64,000 nt of DNA from Strongylocentrotus purpuratus (GCF_000002235.5 NW_022145606.1:45746274-45810273), one strand, 5' to 3'. Shown: positions 1 through 10,885, numbered from the stretch's first letter. Made by a program: numbers and translations. The notes: generated by a model not told the origin, from the letters alone.

Positions 1-327
1 GGTATTTTGGCCTCCTCTGTATCTGTGTATACTATCCAATAGGAACTGCCTGTATTGATCCTGATGTTATGCAATTTTATGTGTAGAATATTACATTCCA
101 GTGTCTCAAAAATAAGAAGTTCAGTTTAAATTTGATTGTGACTTGACAAAGCAATTGAATATTGAGAATAAGTCGGGAAAAGGGAAATGGAGGAAGAGGT
201 GGAGGGGAGAAAGGATTGAAGGTTTGATATGCATTAATCAAGGGAAAAAGGATTCATTATGCATAATTGGGAATTGTGTATTTATCACTTATACTGATAG
301 TACATTCTCCATATGAAGAAGTAACCT

Positions 328-475
328 GGGCTCCATTTCACAAAACTTGTCATCGGTGACAAATGACAGTTTTTGTTATAAGCTACTGAAATCCTTGCTT
401 CTGATTGGTTATCAGCAGATTTGTCACTGAATTTTGTCATTTGTCATTTAAAAAAGGCTTTGTGAAACAGATCCC
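328..475. repeat. Small inverted-repeat (MITE-like) element
   Basis: The two ends are inverted copies containing TTTCACAAA: GGGCTCCATTTCACAAA on the left, and GGGATCTGTTTCACAAAG when the right end is read on the minus strand. The interior is about 110 bases and non-coding. The same terminal motif recurs at 12574-12680, 13806-13930 and 17905-18222, so it belongs to a dispersed family. Confidence 0.6.
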
Positions 476-529
476 TGGATTTATCTTAGTAATATGATAT
501 ATGCTTTGTCGACAATTGCTAAGGGCTCG

Positions 530-640
530 ATTTTGTCAAAGATATAGGTTTACGGTTAGGGTTGCAATTGGGGTTTAGGTTAGGTTTACCATTAGGGTTA
601 GAATTAGGTCTAGTGTTAGGTCAGGGTTGGATTTGGGAAT
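530..640. repeat. Degenerate TTAGG-like tract
   Basis: Several imperfect GGTTAGG / TTTAGGTTAGG / ATTAGGGTTAG runs lie in a row without a strict period. They resemble decayed telomere-type repeats. Similar tracts lie in the duplicated segments near 29760-29835 and 42100-42170. No function is implied. Confidence 0.4.
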
Positions 641-1334
641 TCATTTAGCGGAGCAACTGTCGCCAGAATCTGTCTAACAGAACCCTTCCTTTTTAAATTT
701 CTGTAATTTTTTTCATGAATAAATGATGAAAAAGTGGACAAACACGATAGCAAGTACTTTCGAAAAATTCAAGCTAAGGCAAGTTCAGTAGCCTTGTGCG
801 TCACCTATTGGAATGTGTGAACATAACGATGACGTATTACATAATCCCAACATGATTTCTAGGGGTAGTAGTATACAATGTGGCATTGAAATTACCCTTG
901 AGTTTATTTTTTCGAGAATGGTTGTGTTGGCGTAGGAAAATTCAGAGATAGAGATAGACGTTCATAAGGTAGATATTTTGATCCCTCCTTGTTGATCATG
1001 TTCGTATGGTTGGGTAATTAAAGTCAACTTATTTGTATTACTATTCCTCAAAGAGTTCTATATATATGAAATATGATTATAATGTTATGGTATTGTTATT
1101 AAAATATATATGGTTATAAAAGTGAATATGCGTCCTGTTCCTTGGTGTATTGTATTTTATAAAATGGGTTCAAGAAGGTGGCCATTGAGATGCGTCGAAA
1201 TGGATCACGTGTGCGTGTATTAATTTTTACCATATGCACGAGGAGTGCATTTTGGTGATGACAACCATCATTTTCTTGGCTTTATACTCATATTGTAGAC
1301 CCATCTTATGAACCAAATAATACATGTTTTTAGC

Positions 1335-1571
1335 TTGTTAGTGATAATGATGCGCTGCACTTGGTTAAGTCACAATAGGGACTTTTAGATTTGCACAACG
1401 ACAACGTGGATTGCTACGATCGACGTCCTTTTTAATGCACTGCCTTGAATGGACGTCACACGTATCAGTCCACGCAAATCTAAAAGTCCCTAATGAGACG
1501 AACAAGTAACTCGACTAGTCTTGTTCATTATCCTACTGTGACTTAACCAGCGTGCATTGCATAGTCACTAG
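1335..1571. repeat. Foldback inside a foldback
   Basis: An outer pair of arms (TGGTTAAGTCACA near 1362 and TGTGACTTAACCA near 1537) encloses an inner element at 1374-1494. The inner ends are inverted copies of a TAGGGACTTTTAGATTTG motif. The inner family has a second copy at 8034-8180. A further small hairpin (AACAAG...CTTGTT) lies near 1500-1525. Nothing here is coding. Confidence 0.6.
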
Positions 1572-1855
1572 TGCACTTGATGCACTGACGCAAACATGAA
1601 TTATTTGTATACGGTTGAAGGTAAGAAAATAAAATCAATGTGAGGGTAGCAATTCGCATAATAGTAAGTTTGGAAATACGAGGTTGAAAGCTAGAAAGCT
1701 GATAATTTTATTAGAGACCGCATGATTCTCGCGGACAAATTTTTGCTGGTACCTAATTCCTGCTGCAAACACACACCCAAATCGCGTCATCAAATCACAA
1801 AAAATAATAATAATAGTAGTGGAGTCTAGCTTTTATAGTGCATATGTTTCGAGGT

Positions 1856-1926
1856 GTCGTAGCATAGTGGTTCATTCACTTGACTCTCCATCCAAGGGTC
1901 GAGGGTTCGAATCCTCGCCTTAGCAA
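1856..1926 (+). repeat. tRNA-like SINE head
   Basis: A tRNA-shaped stretch has a degenerate A box (GTAGCATAGTGG) and a clear B box (GGTTCGAATCC), spaced as in a tRNA gene and preceded by (AAT)n. The acceptor ends do not pair well. It matches the heads at 16175-16250 (+), 10366-10440 (-) and 52515-52590 (-). This makes it a tRNA-derived SINE head rather than a working tRNA gene. Confidence 0.6.
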
Positions 1927-1977
1927 TCGTGTTTTTGGCTAGACATTGATCCACTTGCTTGAGTTTCCAAACTTTTT

Positions 1978-2550
1978 GGCCTGAATTTACAAAGGAGGTT
2001 TGTCGACAAACCTAGGTTAAAGTGCGTCATATGACGCGTTTCGATGCGTTTTAGACCAAGGTCAGACAAACCTTGGTTAGAAACTAGTCAAAACGCGTCA
2101 TATGACGCACTTAAAGATAAACTTTAGTACTGGTAATGCGATTGCATTGTGAAAGAAAAGGTGTGGAAAGGATCAGAAACAGTTGATCATGTAGCATGTA
2201 AGTATTGGTGTGCACTGCAATTAGGTTCTGGAGTCATCAAAATCATAATAAATTTGACCGAGTCTTGGTAAAGTAACAAGCTCTGAACACAGAAAGCTAT
2301 ATATGGGACAACACACATGGTGTCGGGGCTGGTACTATACCTTGATTTCCTTGTCTTTCTATGCTCATTACTCAGCCAGTATACATTTTCTTCCAAAATT
2401 GTTTGGCACATGTCATTTATTTGTAATCTTGAACATTCAGTGTAAGTTTCGGGTGATTCTGTGAGAATTAATTTTCTCTTTTTTTTACCAGAACTCAAGT
2501 TTATCTTTAAACCTAGGTTTGTCTACAAAACTCCTTTGTAAATTCGGGGC
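1978..2550. repeat. Inverted-repeat element split by a second element
   Basis: The ends are inverted copies (GGCCTGAATTTACAAAGG... and ...CCTTTGTAAATTCGGGGC) that continue inward as the AAACCTAGGTTT motif. TTT sits on both sides, as a possible 3-base target duplication. A shorter relative lies at 53366-53527. Internal imperfect repeats of ACGCGTCATATGACGC-like sequence lie near 2021-2110. The right half is interrupted by the TTAA element at 2115-2506. Confidence 0.65.
2115..2506. mobile_element. TTAA-flanked MITE (piggyBac-like), nested
   Basis: This 392-base element is bounded by TTAA at 2111-2114 and 2507-2510. Its terminal inverted repeats begin AGATAAACTT and end near CTGGTAA, agreeing over about 20 of 22 bases. 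The interior (GCGATTGCATTGTGAAAGA) matches the elements at 20139-20509 and 41181-41546. A TTAA duplication is typical of piggyBac-type transposition. The element carries no transposase. Confidence 0.7.
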
Positions 2551-3716
2551 TTTATGAGGGGTTTATTTATTGCAATCAGTTTATTTAATTACAAAGAGGA
2601 GGATAGTATAATGTCGCACTACATAATTATGTAACATACACCTAAACATGTCCTATACAATAATCTGTATAAAAAAGGCGTGTAACAGCACGTCATTATA
2701 CCCCTCAAAAAAAGTTCTGAAACTCAAGTTTGATCGATCATATCTTTCTTTTCATGGGATAATTATCGCTCAGTTTTGTAACATTAAAAAGTACGTTTAT
2801 TCCTCTTTATAATGATACCATATTTGGTCTGATGTTGTAGCCATGGAATGAGCAGGACATCTGAATAAGGGGAAGGGTCAAAGGTGAAAATTTGCAAAAT
2901 GTGCTGGTAAGCACTGGTATTAATCATTATGCAATGCACTCCACAGCAGCCCAACACTCTTCAATGAAGAAGAAGAATGTACAGCCAAGCAAGAGCAGCA
3001 TGTTTAGCAACTTTTCACTTTTGACCATTAATCTTGCCCCTTTTTTGATGTAATGCAAACTTCATGACTGAAAATCATAACAATTGGAGTGGAATTACAC
3101 GTATAAAGAAGAATAAACACACTTCCTAAGGATACTAAACCGGGTACTAAACTTAGCGATGATTATGTCATAACAATGCTTTTGCATTCACGGTTTCATA
3201 TGTAGCTCGAGCCTTTCAATACACGCAACTATAGATCGAATCACAGATTGTCAGGTTTTGTCTCTAAAATAGGCCAACTGACCTCAAATACGTTACTAAT
3301 TACATAGAATACATTATAATCAATTCAATCGAGACAAATTTACTCTAGTACGTATAGGAATAAACATCCATTCTTTAAAGAGTCTCTTCTGAATCACTTC
3401 CTTTTAATTTCATTGATTTATTATCAAAAATTCAAGTTACATTGTATTTCAGCATAATGCAATTACACATTTAGTAAGTGGAACCAATGAATTGCAAGAG
3501 GTAGACTGGTTTAGCCCCGTTCAATACAACATTTATTTTATTTATTCATTTATTTATCTATTTATGTATGTATCACTTGTAGGGTGGACCACCCTGATCA
3601 GCACGAGAGCTGTTTTTTATAAGGGGTTCACTCACATTAAAGCCCCTCTAAAGTGTTGGGAGCCCCAAAACTTTGATGGCAAAATATCACTTAATAGGCT
3701 ATTTATCATAATGTGA
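2551..3716. other. No gene or clear repeat recognised
   Basis: This is AT-rich non-coding sequence. The ORF at 3492-3716 is low-complexity (TTTATTCATTTATT) and shows no family features. Confidence 0.5.
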
Positions 3717-3824
3717 AAGACACATTTCTGCAAAGATTTTTTTAAAACAAAATGTGTGAAGTCGAATTTTGATGAAAGAATACAAAATTCAGGTTTTCTG
3801 CGTACAACAGAAAACCCAAATTAT

Positions 3825-3856
<32 letters not shown>

Positions 3857-3893
3857 GGGGGGGGGGGGGGGATCTTTGCAGAAGTGTGTCTTA
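3717..3893. repeat. Foldback element with poly-T/poly-G core
   Basis: AGACACATTTCTGCAAAGAT on the left is answered by ATCTTTGCAGAAGTGTGTCT on the right. Inside are a hairpin (GGTTTTCTG...CAGAAAACC, near 3790-3815) and a T run followed directly by a G run at about 3826-3870. The G run is the type found in other elements of this window. Confidence 0.6.
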
Positions 3894-4203
3894 AATGGCA
3901 TCAAATTATGTTACAATTTAACATAACCTAACAATACAATCACAGAAATTGAAACATACAAACTAAACAAAATGAATGAACATAAAATCAAAATCAAAAT
4001 CAGACTATCAAAGAGAAATACACATAGGAACATAATACATCCACATTTGTGACAACTCAATCATTTAGAGTAATCATGGGAACAGAATCAGAAAAAGCAA
4101 TATTTGAATGGGTATCTTCAAATAGTGAAATCCACTCTTAAATGTGTAAATCTTAACAGGTCTGTTCGGATTTGCAGCGGTAAACGCCCACAAGCCACAA
4201 GCA

Positions 4204-4378
4204 CAATTTTTTTTTTGTCCTCGAAAATTTTAAAATTCGCACCCCCCCCCCCCTTGAGCGCCAGGGGGGGGGGGGCCCAACCCCCCAAAAAGGTAAAAAA
4301 ACGCGTGATTTTGCATGATTTTTTCTCAAGGGGGGGGGCCGGGCCCCCCAGGCCCCCCCCCCCCCCCTGGATCCGCCA
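4204..4378. mobile_element. hAT-like G-rich element fragment
   Basis: C and G homopolymer runs are separated by CTTGAGCGCCAGG and AAAAAGGTAAAAA, ending in CCTGGATCCGCCACTG. The order and text closely match 19084-19258, the right part of a complete element with an 8-base target duplication. The left terminus is not seen here. ORFs across it code only for Pro/Gly runs and are not genes. Confidence 0.6.
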
Positions 4379-4380
4379 CT

Positions 4381-4598
4381 GGTATATGGGACTCCACACA
4401 CGTGCGCGACACGTGCATTTGTATCTCTCAACAGGCGAGAGATACACTAATTTACCAAATATATCAATTAGTAGGCGGTTTCCCGTCAACATTTTTATCA
4501 TCATTTATTATTCAAAACATATTATTTCACATGATTGGTAATAAGAGCTTCCATTTCATTTTTTGAAATTGGGGCGTTTCCAATACTGGTCTTTACCT
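4381..4598. repeat. Partial TTAA-family MITE
   Basis: The right half of the 20139-20509 family ends in ACTGGTCTTTACCT followed by TTAA (4599-4602). The left half is replaced by the G-rich element at 4204-4378. Confidence 0.6.
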
Positions 4599-4887
4599 TT
4601 AAGTAAACCGGTCTATTGTCAAAGATCAAGTCATTTGGTAAAAAAAAAGTGATTAAAATGTTATACTCCAAATAAACATAATTATAGAGTCTATACCTCA
4701 CTTAAGAAATCCAGCCATCTGATTGGTCGAATTGCATTCATAAACTTCAACTGTTCCTGTAAAATTCCCGGTAACCATGCATAAAACATTTCAATATTTT
4801 TAATAACCATGGTTATTAAAAAAATAGGTCAGTCTCCATGGTTACCCCATAGGTTTACATGTTAAAAAATGGTTTGAGCGATGGAGG

Positions 4888-4949
4888 ATACCGTATACCG
4901 TATACCGTATACCGTATACCGTTTTTCGCACACATATGTGTGCGAAAAA
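4888..4949. repeat. Five 7-base repeats followed by a perfect palindrome
   Basis: ATACCGT is repeated five times (4888-4922). A perfect 28-base palindrome follows at once (4922-4949), with arms TTTTTCGCACACAT and its complement and no loop. It lies in non-coding DNA and its role is unknown. Confidence 0.75.
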
Positions 4950-5199
4950 TTGGTCGGCAATTTCAATACAATTGAATCTCGATCGATCTTACCGACAATT
5001 TTATCTTGCATTGTTGACATAAAATAAACTCTCAAAAACAAAAAAACAACATCTGCCGATAGATCTTGATCTAAGTTCGTGCCAATATGCATTGCAAAAG
5101 TAAAAGAAGGGTGCTTTTGCGAAGCATTCATCACGCCGAAGCCGGTTTCAATCCATTTTAATGTATATATTGTATAAAACTGCCAAGCATGTGAACAGC

Positions 5200-5280
5200 G
5201 CGCGATGGCCGAGTGGTGTAAGGCGTTGGTAAAAGATTCATCACTCATTGTACGCAAGAGTTCGACTCTCACCTTCGACA
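5200..5280 (+). repeat. tRNA-like sequence (class II type), probably a pseudogene
   Basis: GATGGCCGAGTGG and TAAGGCG resemble the D-arm of a serine or leucine tRNA, and GAGTTCGACTCTC resembles the T-arm. An A run follows directly. The acceptor stem does not pair. A retroposed tRNA or SINE head is more likely than an active gene. Confidence 0.45.
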
Positions 5281-5333
5281 AAAAAAAAAAAGTATTTTTT
5301 ATTTTTTATTTTTTAGTCTATTTTTTTTCGGCA

Positions 5334-5508
5334 TATAAAAGTATTAATGACTGCTTTAATATTCGAGAAATAGTTGTTTTTATACGCTCTCGGGAAGGTT
5401 ACAATTGGGCTATTCCCCTCGGCAAGCCTCGGGGAATAGCACAATTCTAACCTTCCCTTGAGCGTAATAAAACAACTATTTCTCTCAAAGCAGTCATTAA
5501 TACTATAA
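5334..5508. repeat. Palindromic MITE
   Basis: Long arms (AGTATTAATGACTGC... and ...GCAGTCATTAATACT) fold onto each other around a CCTCGGCAAGCCTCGGGG centre. They include paired AACAACTATTTCTC-type and GGGAAGGTTA-type segments. One arm of the same family lies at 61985-62065 in a carbonic anhydrase intron. Confidence 0.7.
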
Positions 5509-5788
5509 TATGGCAACGTGGAATTCAAAGAAATAGTCCATTCCTTTAATAGATTACACTCTTATCTAATCCAGGATCAGATAAAAGCTGAAGGGAACAA
5601 TACAATATGTGAAAGACAAAAACAATTTGAAGGAATTAAATTTTGAGGAACCCTTTTCGTTTTCTTGCAGTTTATAGTTAAATTCCAAATATTCATACAT
5701 TAGCAAAATAGTGTCCACTGGTAACATTTTCATTTTTGACGGTACATCGAATCCTTGGTCTACAAATTCTATTTATTCTACTTATTAA

Positions 5789-6463
5789 TCAATAACGGGT
5801 TTTGATGGCACTGTCGTCCTCCTCGACGGAGCCGGTATCGAATCTTGTTTCTGCGTCATCATCAGCGAGGTCAAAGAGGTCATGAGGTATTTCAGAATGA
5901 GAGACCGCCTCCTCAATGACATCGGGTAAACGTCCCGAAAGTTTATTGAATAGCGGCCACGGTGCCGAGTAACTGATATTGGTTGCGACGTTGTCAGCGT
6001 TGCGCAGCTGAGCAATTGTGAGTTTCTTTGGAAGTTTGTGCAGATCTCCAATTGCAGGAGTCTTCTGGGCGTGGGGCAAATCTACAATTGTGGGTTTCTT
6101 CTGGGCATTGTGAAGATCTCCAATTGCGAGTTTCTTCCAGGCGTTGCCTAGATCTCCAAGTGTGGGTTTCTTCGGGACACTGTGCAGATCTCCAATTGCA
6201 AGAGCCTTCCAGGCGTTGGGCAAATCGTCAATTGCGAGTTTTTTCTGGTCGATGCGCAGATCTGCAAAAGTGAGTTTCCCAGATCGGCTTCGCCCCCTTT
6301 TCTCCCTGCGACTTTGCAGTGTGGGAAGACCCTTCTGATTGTGCCGATGATCTGTTTGAGGGTTCCTAGTTGAACCGCCATGTTCAGATGAGTAGCTTAA
6401 GAAAATTACTGATGAAATGAAGAGTAATGTCCCAGCAAGAAATACGACTCTAGCTAAGCGCAT
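5789..6463 (-). CDS. Secreted or type II membrane protein with eight 12-residue repeats
   Basis: I do not recognise this protein. The chosen Met (position 6463, in an ACCATG context) starts a 224-residue ORF. An upstream in-frame Met at 6490 would add nine residues. Residues 4-24 are a hydrophobic signal or anchor (ARVVFLAGTLLFISSVIFLSY). A basic RREKR segment at about 52-56 resembles a furin site. Residues 63-158 are eight repeats of the form K-L/P-A/T-I-G-D-L-x-N-A-x-K, encoded by a 36-base DNA period and mostly separated by Lys-Lys. An N-glycosylation site (NIS) and an acidic C-terminus follow. AATAAA lies about 20 bases after the stop, which supports a complete intronless gene. It could be a precursor cut at KK sites or the stem of a Golgi enzyme. 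It could also be an expanded minisatellite that happens to be open. Confidence 0.55.
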   Translation of the reverse strand: MRLARVVFLAGTLLFISSVIFLSYSSEHGGSTRNPQTDHRHNQKGLPTLQSRREKRGRSRSGKLTFADLRIDQKKLAIDDLPNAWKALAIGDLHSVPKKPTLGDLGNAWKKLAIGDLHNAQKKPTIVDLPHAQKTPAIGDLHKLPKKLTIAQLRNADNVATNISYSAPWPLFNKLSGRLPDVIEEAVSHSEIPHDLFDLADDDAETRFDTGSVEEDDSAIKTRY

Positions 6464-6490
6464 GGTATTACGTCCATGTATATAGTGCAT

Positions 6491-7744
6491 CCAGCATTAT
6501 GAAATAATAGATTGATCACAATTCGGATATTACTTCGGCTTCAGCTCCAGCAGAATATTAAACTGCATGTAGTATTTATTAATCTCAGCATGTATCCAAC
6601 AACACCCTCTACAAATTCTCAGATTCGCATCCTTGTAGTACTGCATTTCTCGTCACCACGCAATGCTATCATCCAAGGATCAAGGTTTCCACGCTCTACA
6701 AATATTCAGATTGGAAAGAAAAAAAACCCAGTTTTCTCCAACCATATGGCGTCCCTGTAATTTATACAGTACGTGTAAATATAGGCTCTGCTAGATATGT
6801 ATAGCTCGACAACACGTTCTTTGTTTTCTTTAGAATAAAATATTGATTGCTTTTGATATTCGAACAGATGGGCGGTTGGAGGAAGAAAATAATGTTCTAT
6901 CTGCTTTATTCTCCGCGTAGACGACTTCATATCTCTTTCATCATGCAATCATTATCGTACCTAAACCGCCATTGTTTGTTGTTGTGTTGTACTCTCTTCA
7001 TTTTCATTTCGAGGAACGAATCCTAGCTATACCAGGAAACCACTTGCTATACACCAGGGTCGAGAGGGAAATATCTAGATTAATGTCATCTTGGCAGTAA
7101 ACAAACATATTTAGGCCTATTACAAACTCTTGCATAGCTACCTGGCCTCACTTTAGATGAGTATTGTCTTAGTGTCTTAGTGGCCACCTTCCTATAAAGG
7201 CCATCATGTATATAGTGGAAATGCACGCTGTCTTTCTCGAGAGGGAAGTGCGTGCCTGGCTAGAAAGGCCACCTGTCTACAGTGACTATATGTTTATATG
7301 TTTCCCTTGGGAGACCTTAATAGGCAGGTTTGATTATAATTTTATACAAAGTCCCATGTGATGTGCATATTGCTTTTTTGCATCGTGTGATTAGAGAATT
7401 AAAATTATCTTGTGGTTTCGTCGCACATTTCTGCTGGTACCATAGCTGGGAATTTCTCAGGTTAAAATGGGCTTCATGAAAAAACATGAGAATTTCTGTC
7501 ACTGCATACATAATGATGAGTGAGATGGCGAACAGCTATCCATGCTTTCAATGGTGTCCCTTCATCACTTTTTTCGTAATCATTATGACAATGATATAAT
7601 AATAAAAACGGTGCTTTTAGAAACGCTTACCACCGAATAATAGTATACACGAGGATCGAGCAACGATACAGATAAAAGCTGACCCGACACAGCAACATGA
7701 TCTATATATTCGTATCTTTATTGCTCCCTCGACGAGACTACTCC
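6491..7744. other. No gene recognised
   Basis: This stretch contains the upstream region of the repeat protein (minus strand) and AT-rich non-coding DNA. The ORFs are short and featureless. Two related phrases (GGCCACCTTCCTATA near 7180 and GGCCACCTGTCTACA near 7267) suggest a small local duplication. Confidence 0.5.
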
Positions 7745-8010
7745 ACCCAATAACACCCCTCTCTCTTTTACTCCCACCCCTCCTCTTTCAGGCTCTTACC
7801 CCCTCTCTCTCCTCTTATTCACCCCCGTTTCTTGTGTTTCCTTTTTCTCTTTGTTCTTTTTTCTCCCTTTTTTCCTTTTCTTTGTTTTATTTTCTTTCCT
7901 CACCTTCCTTTTATTCTTTTTTCTCTTTCTTTCTTTTCTTCTATTTCCTTTCTTTTTCCTTTTTGTTCCTTTCCCTCTTATTTTTTCCCTCCCCCTTTTC
8001 TCATTTTCCC
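7745..8010. repeat. Polypyrimidine tract
   Basis: About 260 bases consist almost only of C and T on the plus strand. The ORFs in it code for Phe/Ser/Leu or Lys/Arg/Glu runs and are composition artefacts. Confidence 0.8.
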
Positions 8011-8033
8011 GACGGCAGCGCAATTTTAACGAC

Positions 8034-8180
8034 AATAGGGACTTTTAGATTTGCACGACGGAGAACGTGGACTGCCCTTTTAAGGCAATGTGATGTCACT
8101 GCCAGTGCCTTAAAAGGACGTCACATTGCCTAAAAAGGGCATTCCATGTTCTCCGTTGTGCAAATCTAAATGTCCCTATT
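8034..8180. repeat. Palindromic MITE
   Basis: AATAGGGACTTTTAGATTTG at the left end is mirrored by CAAATCTAAATGTCCCTATT at the right end. Inner arms (GGCAATGTGATGTC and GACGTCACATTGCC) pair around a short loop. It is the second copy of the 1374-1494 family. Confidence 0.75.
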
Positions 8181-9270
8181 ATCCTTCCCCACACCCACCC
8201 CCCCCCCCCCTTTAGCGACGCCCTTGGGTAACCACCATTTCGATGTACGTAGTCAAACTTTTCGTTCTCGAAGGTGTCAATCAACCTACCCCTATCTTCG
8301 TTTGAAATGAGTGTGTAGCGTACGCGCTAGCTGGGCTGCCATTTTAGCCGAGAGGGTTTACAAATGAGAATGAACAAAGATAATGCAAATGTCATGATAA
8401 TGAAGCCTACATTAGTCACAAACTGAGCAAAAAATCTTCTCAAAGACCCCAGAGAAACTAAACGCAATATTAAAAAAAAAAGAAATTAATGCACTTATTT
8501 CAAACGTGCTTGCTCGTTCACGAATTTGAGCGAGTACCGTAGCCGCCATAATTTAAAGGCTCTTTGCACGAAACGTACGCTCTCAGTGAACATTTGATTA
8601 AAGGTAATACAAAGTTTTGGTATTGGGTCGTGAATTTGGTTCAAATAAACATATTGGAAGCATATGCGATCCTACAATATTTACTAATTGTTGTCGCGGT
8701 CGAAATCGACTCTAAAGTTATGAAATTGTAAATAATAAACACTTTATGTTGTATAGCTCACTCTCAAGCTCAAGATATTGATTAAGCTGTAAAGCAATGT
8801 TTCTTAACTAAAATCGACCGATTAGCTATTCCCGTTCGGAAATTATATACCACAACTACATATTCTGATATTTTCATGGTCGCAGCTACCATTGTACGGC
8901 CGTAGGAACTATTTGAAATTTTTCAAATTTACCGGGAGCACCGGTAAATCTTTTTATTCAATTTTTCTCGAAAGCAGAAGTGTTTTAGGGGCTAAAATTT
9001 CTAGTGCTTTTAATACATCCACAGGGGCATCCAAATATATCAAAATTATAAAGAATCACTATCCACCCATTTTTCAGAATTTTCCAAAACTTTGTATTAC
9101 ATTTAACCCGATTTATCATTTGATTGCACGGATAGTGAATTGAAATTGAACGGATTTTGGATTTGAAAGCTGTATCAACGCTACGAGTGCGATTTGAGCA
9201 AAATACGAATGCTCAGAATATGAACTTGAATGAAAAAGGTGTGAAATTAGCCGCATAAACCTTATTATCA
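8181..9270. other. No gene recognised
   Basis: A C run at about 8200-8212 is followed by AT-rich unique-looking sequence. No motif-bearing ORF or inverted repeat was seen. Confidence 0.5.
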
Positions 9271-9635
9271 TTGGTATGTCAGTTTTTGACGGCATTGGCG
9301 GAAAGCTTTCAAACATAGCCCTCTCGCTTCTGGGTTTGTGAGCAGATAGATAGTCGGCTATACCCAGGAGTTGAATCCTGCTACCCTATCTAGAATAATC
9401 ATCTGCTTCAATGGTATCACATAAGATACAACGTAATGCGTCCATAATGATGTAAAAGGAGCCTGCTTGGAGGATCACCGTGGCCAATCCTCTCGACCCC
9501 TTCTTACGTGGACGATTATGAATCACGCCGTGGTCGCTAACGACATCAGTGGCTGGTGGCTCTTCACGACCACGGTCATCAAAGCGATTCGGGCCCCAAA
9601 CAAAGTCGATATGATTGACGTAGACGCGGCGAGGA
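9271..9635 (-). pseudogene. 3' fragment of the GPCR (third copy)
   Basis: This segment matches the last third of the intact receptor at 10880-11920: the third-loop sequence RRVYVNHID, FDDRGREEPPA, the sixth-helix start and the C-terminal QPIIY region. Homology stops abruptly at about 9635. The frame is lost within helix 6, where the tryptophan region is replaced by an altered reading (SFYIIMDALRCI). A decayed (ATT)n-like tail follows the lost stop, as in the other two copies. It lies just outside the palindrome and is non-functional. Confidence 0.75.
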
Positions 9636-10365
9636 ATGAAATAACAAGAAATTAAATTAAAATACCATACTTTTTTGATTGACATTTTAATGAGGCACTA
9701 ATGTTTGCTTTTCTGTTTGTTTGAATTCTTGCATATTTAAAAACAAAACACAAAGACAAACATTTGCAATTTAAAAGAAAACGAAATAAAATACAAGAGA
9801 GTTTAAATACGGCTGGTAACCCGAAATCAGCAGCAGCAGTATGTTGTTGCAACAAACAAAAGATTCACATAGGTACAAAAGATGCCAAAATAAATCATTA
9901 GAAATAAACAAATCACCAAACATATATATAATTATATATAATTTCACATTGACACCTACATGTACTTCTGTATGAAATAGAAGAGAAAAAATCTACAGGT
10001 CGAAAAAGGAATACAAATTTACTTGACAAATAATGTGAATTTTGTTTAGGCTATAGTCCGGTATAATAACTAACGAATAGCCAGCTTTTGGGAGATGTTT
10101 CTCTTTCTCAAAATACGACGCTAAAAGCAGTACCATAGTAATAGCATTTTGACCCAGCCACTCAAAATATACCATAATAATACTACTAATACCACTTCTA
10201 CTACTACTAATAATTATATTGTTGACCCAGGGAAGCCTCATCAGCTTCAATGCTGTTCTTCCTGAGAGCCCTGCAATTATTACCCCATGCGATTGCAAGG
10301 TACCCATCTACACCTGGGTGGAGAGTGTCAAATGTGGATTAACATCTTGCCAAAGGACGTTAGTG

Positions 10366-10440
10366 CCGGGCTGAGATTCGAACCCTCAACCCATGGATTG
10401 AGAATCAAGTGAATGAACCACGACACCACCAATTGGTTTT
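10366..10440 (-). repeat. tRNA-like SINE head
   Basis: On the minus strand this has GGTATCGTGG-like and GGGTTCGAATC-like A and B boxes. The mirrored copy is 16175-16250 (+). The body continues to lower coordinates (CACTAACGTCC, ACCCAGGTG). Confidence 0.55.
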
Positions 10441-10531
10441 AATGTAGTATTAGTGAGCTTGCACATCTAAATCTGATTTGATTATTGTATTTAATTTGCT
10501 CAAGATTTGATCAAGGTTCGATTATCATTCA

Positions 10532-10849
10532 TCTTGAGGTTTCGTGGTCTAGTGGATATGTCACCGGACTGAGGATCGCAATGGTCCGCGGTTCAAGTCT
10601 CACCGCGCCAATAATGTCCTTTGGGAAGACATTAATCTACATTTACCACTCTCCATCCAAGTGAAGGAAATGGGTCAACGGTAGGAAAAGATTTATTGAA
10701 TGCTTTAGCGCCTCATCATGGCGGCTTAGATACAGCCGGGGTAATAATGATGCTTCGAATTAAGCGCAGTGGAGTATATTCATAAAGTAGCGGCGCTATA
10801 AATAGACCCATTGTTATTATCATTATTATCATTGTTATTATTATTATTA

Positions 10850-10879
<30 letters not shown>
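10532..10879 (+). repeat. tRNA-derived SINE with (ATT)n tail
   Basis: The head at 10541-10612 has an A box (TGGTCTAGTGG) and a B box (GGTTCAAGTCTC). The body includes TTTAGCGCCTCATCATGGCGG and GGCGCTATAAATAGACCC, and the tail is a long (ATT)n at 10810-10880. The tail abuts the GPCR, so on the minus strand the GPCR stop codon TAA lies at the tail's edge. The mirrored copy is 15583-16085. Confidence 0.7.

Positions 10880-10885
<6 letters not shown>

Noticed and set aside
530..640. Interstitial telomere
   Set aside because: The units are irregular and short, and similar tracts occur in unrelated intronic repeats. Too weak to call a telomeric remnant.
2187..2498. 103-residue minus-strand ORF
   Set aside because: Lies entirely inside a TTAA-flanked MITE. 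Sister copies are not open.
10541..10612. Functional tRNA gene
   Set aside because: A and B boxes are present but the acceptor stem does not pair, and a SINE body with (ATT)n tail follows. The same reasoning applies to 1856, 5200, 16175, 21741, 23529 and 52515.
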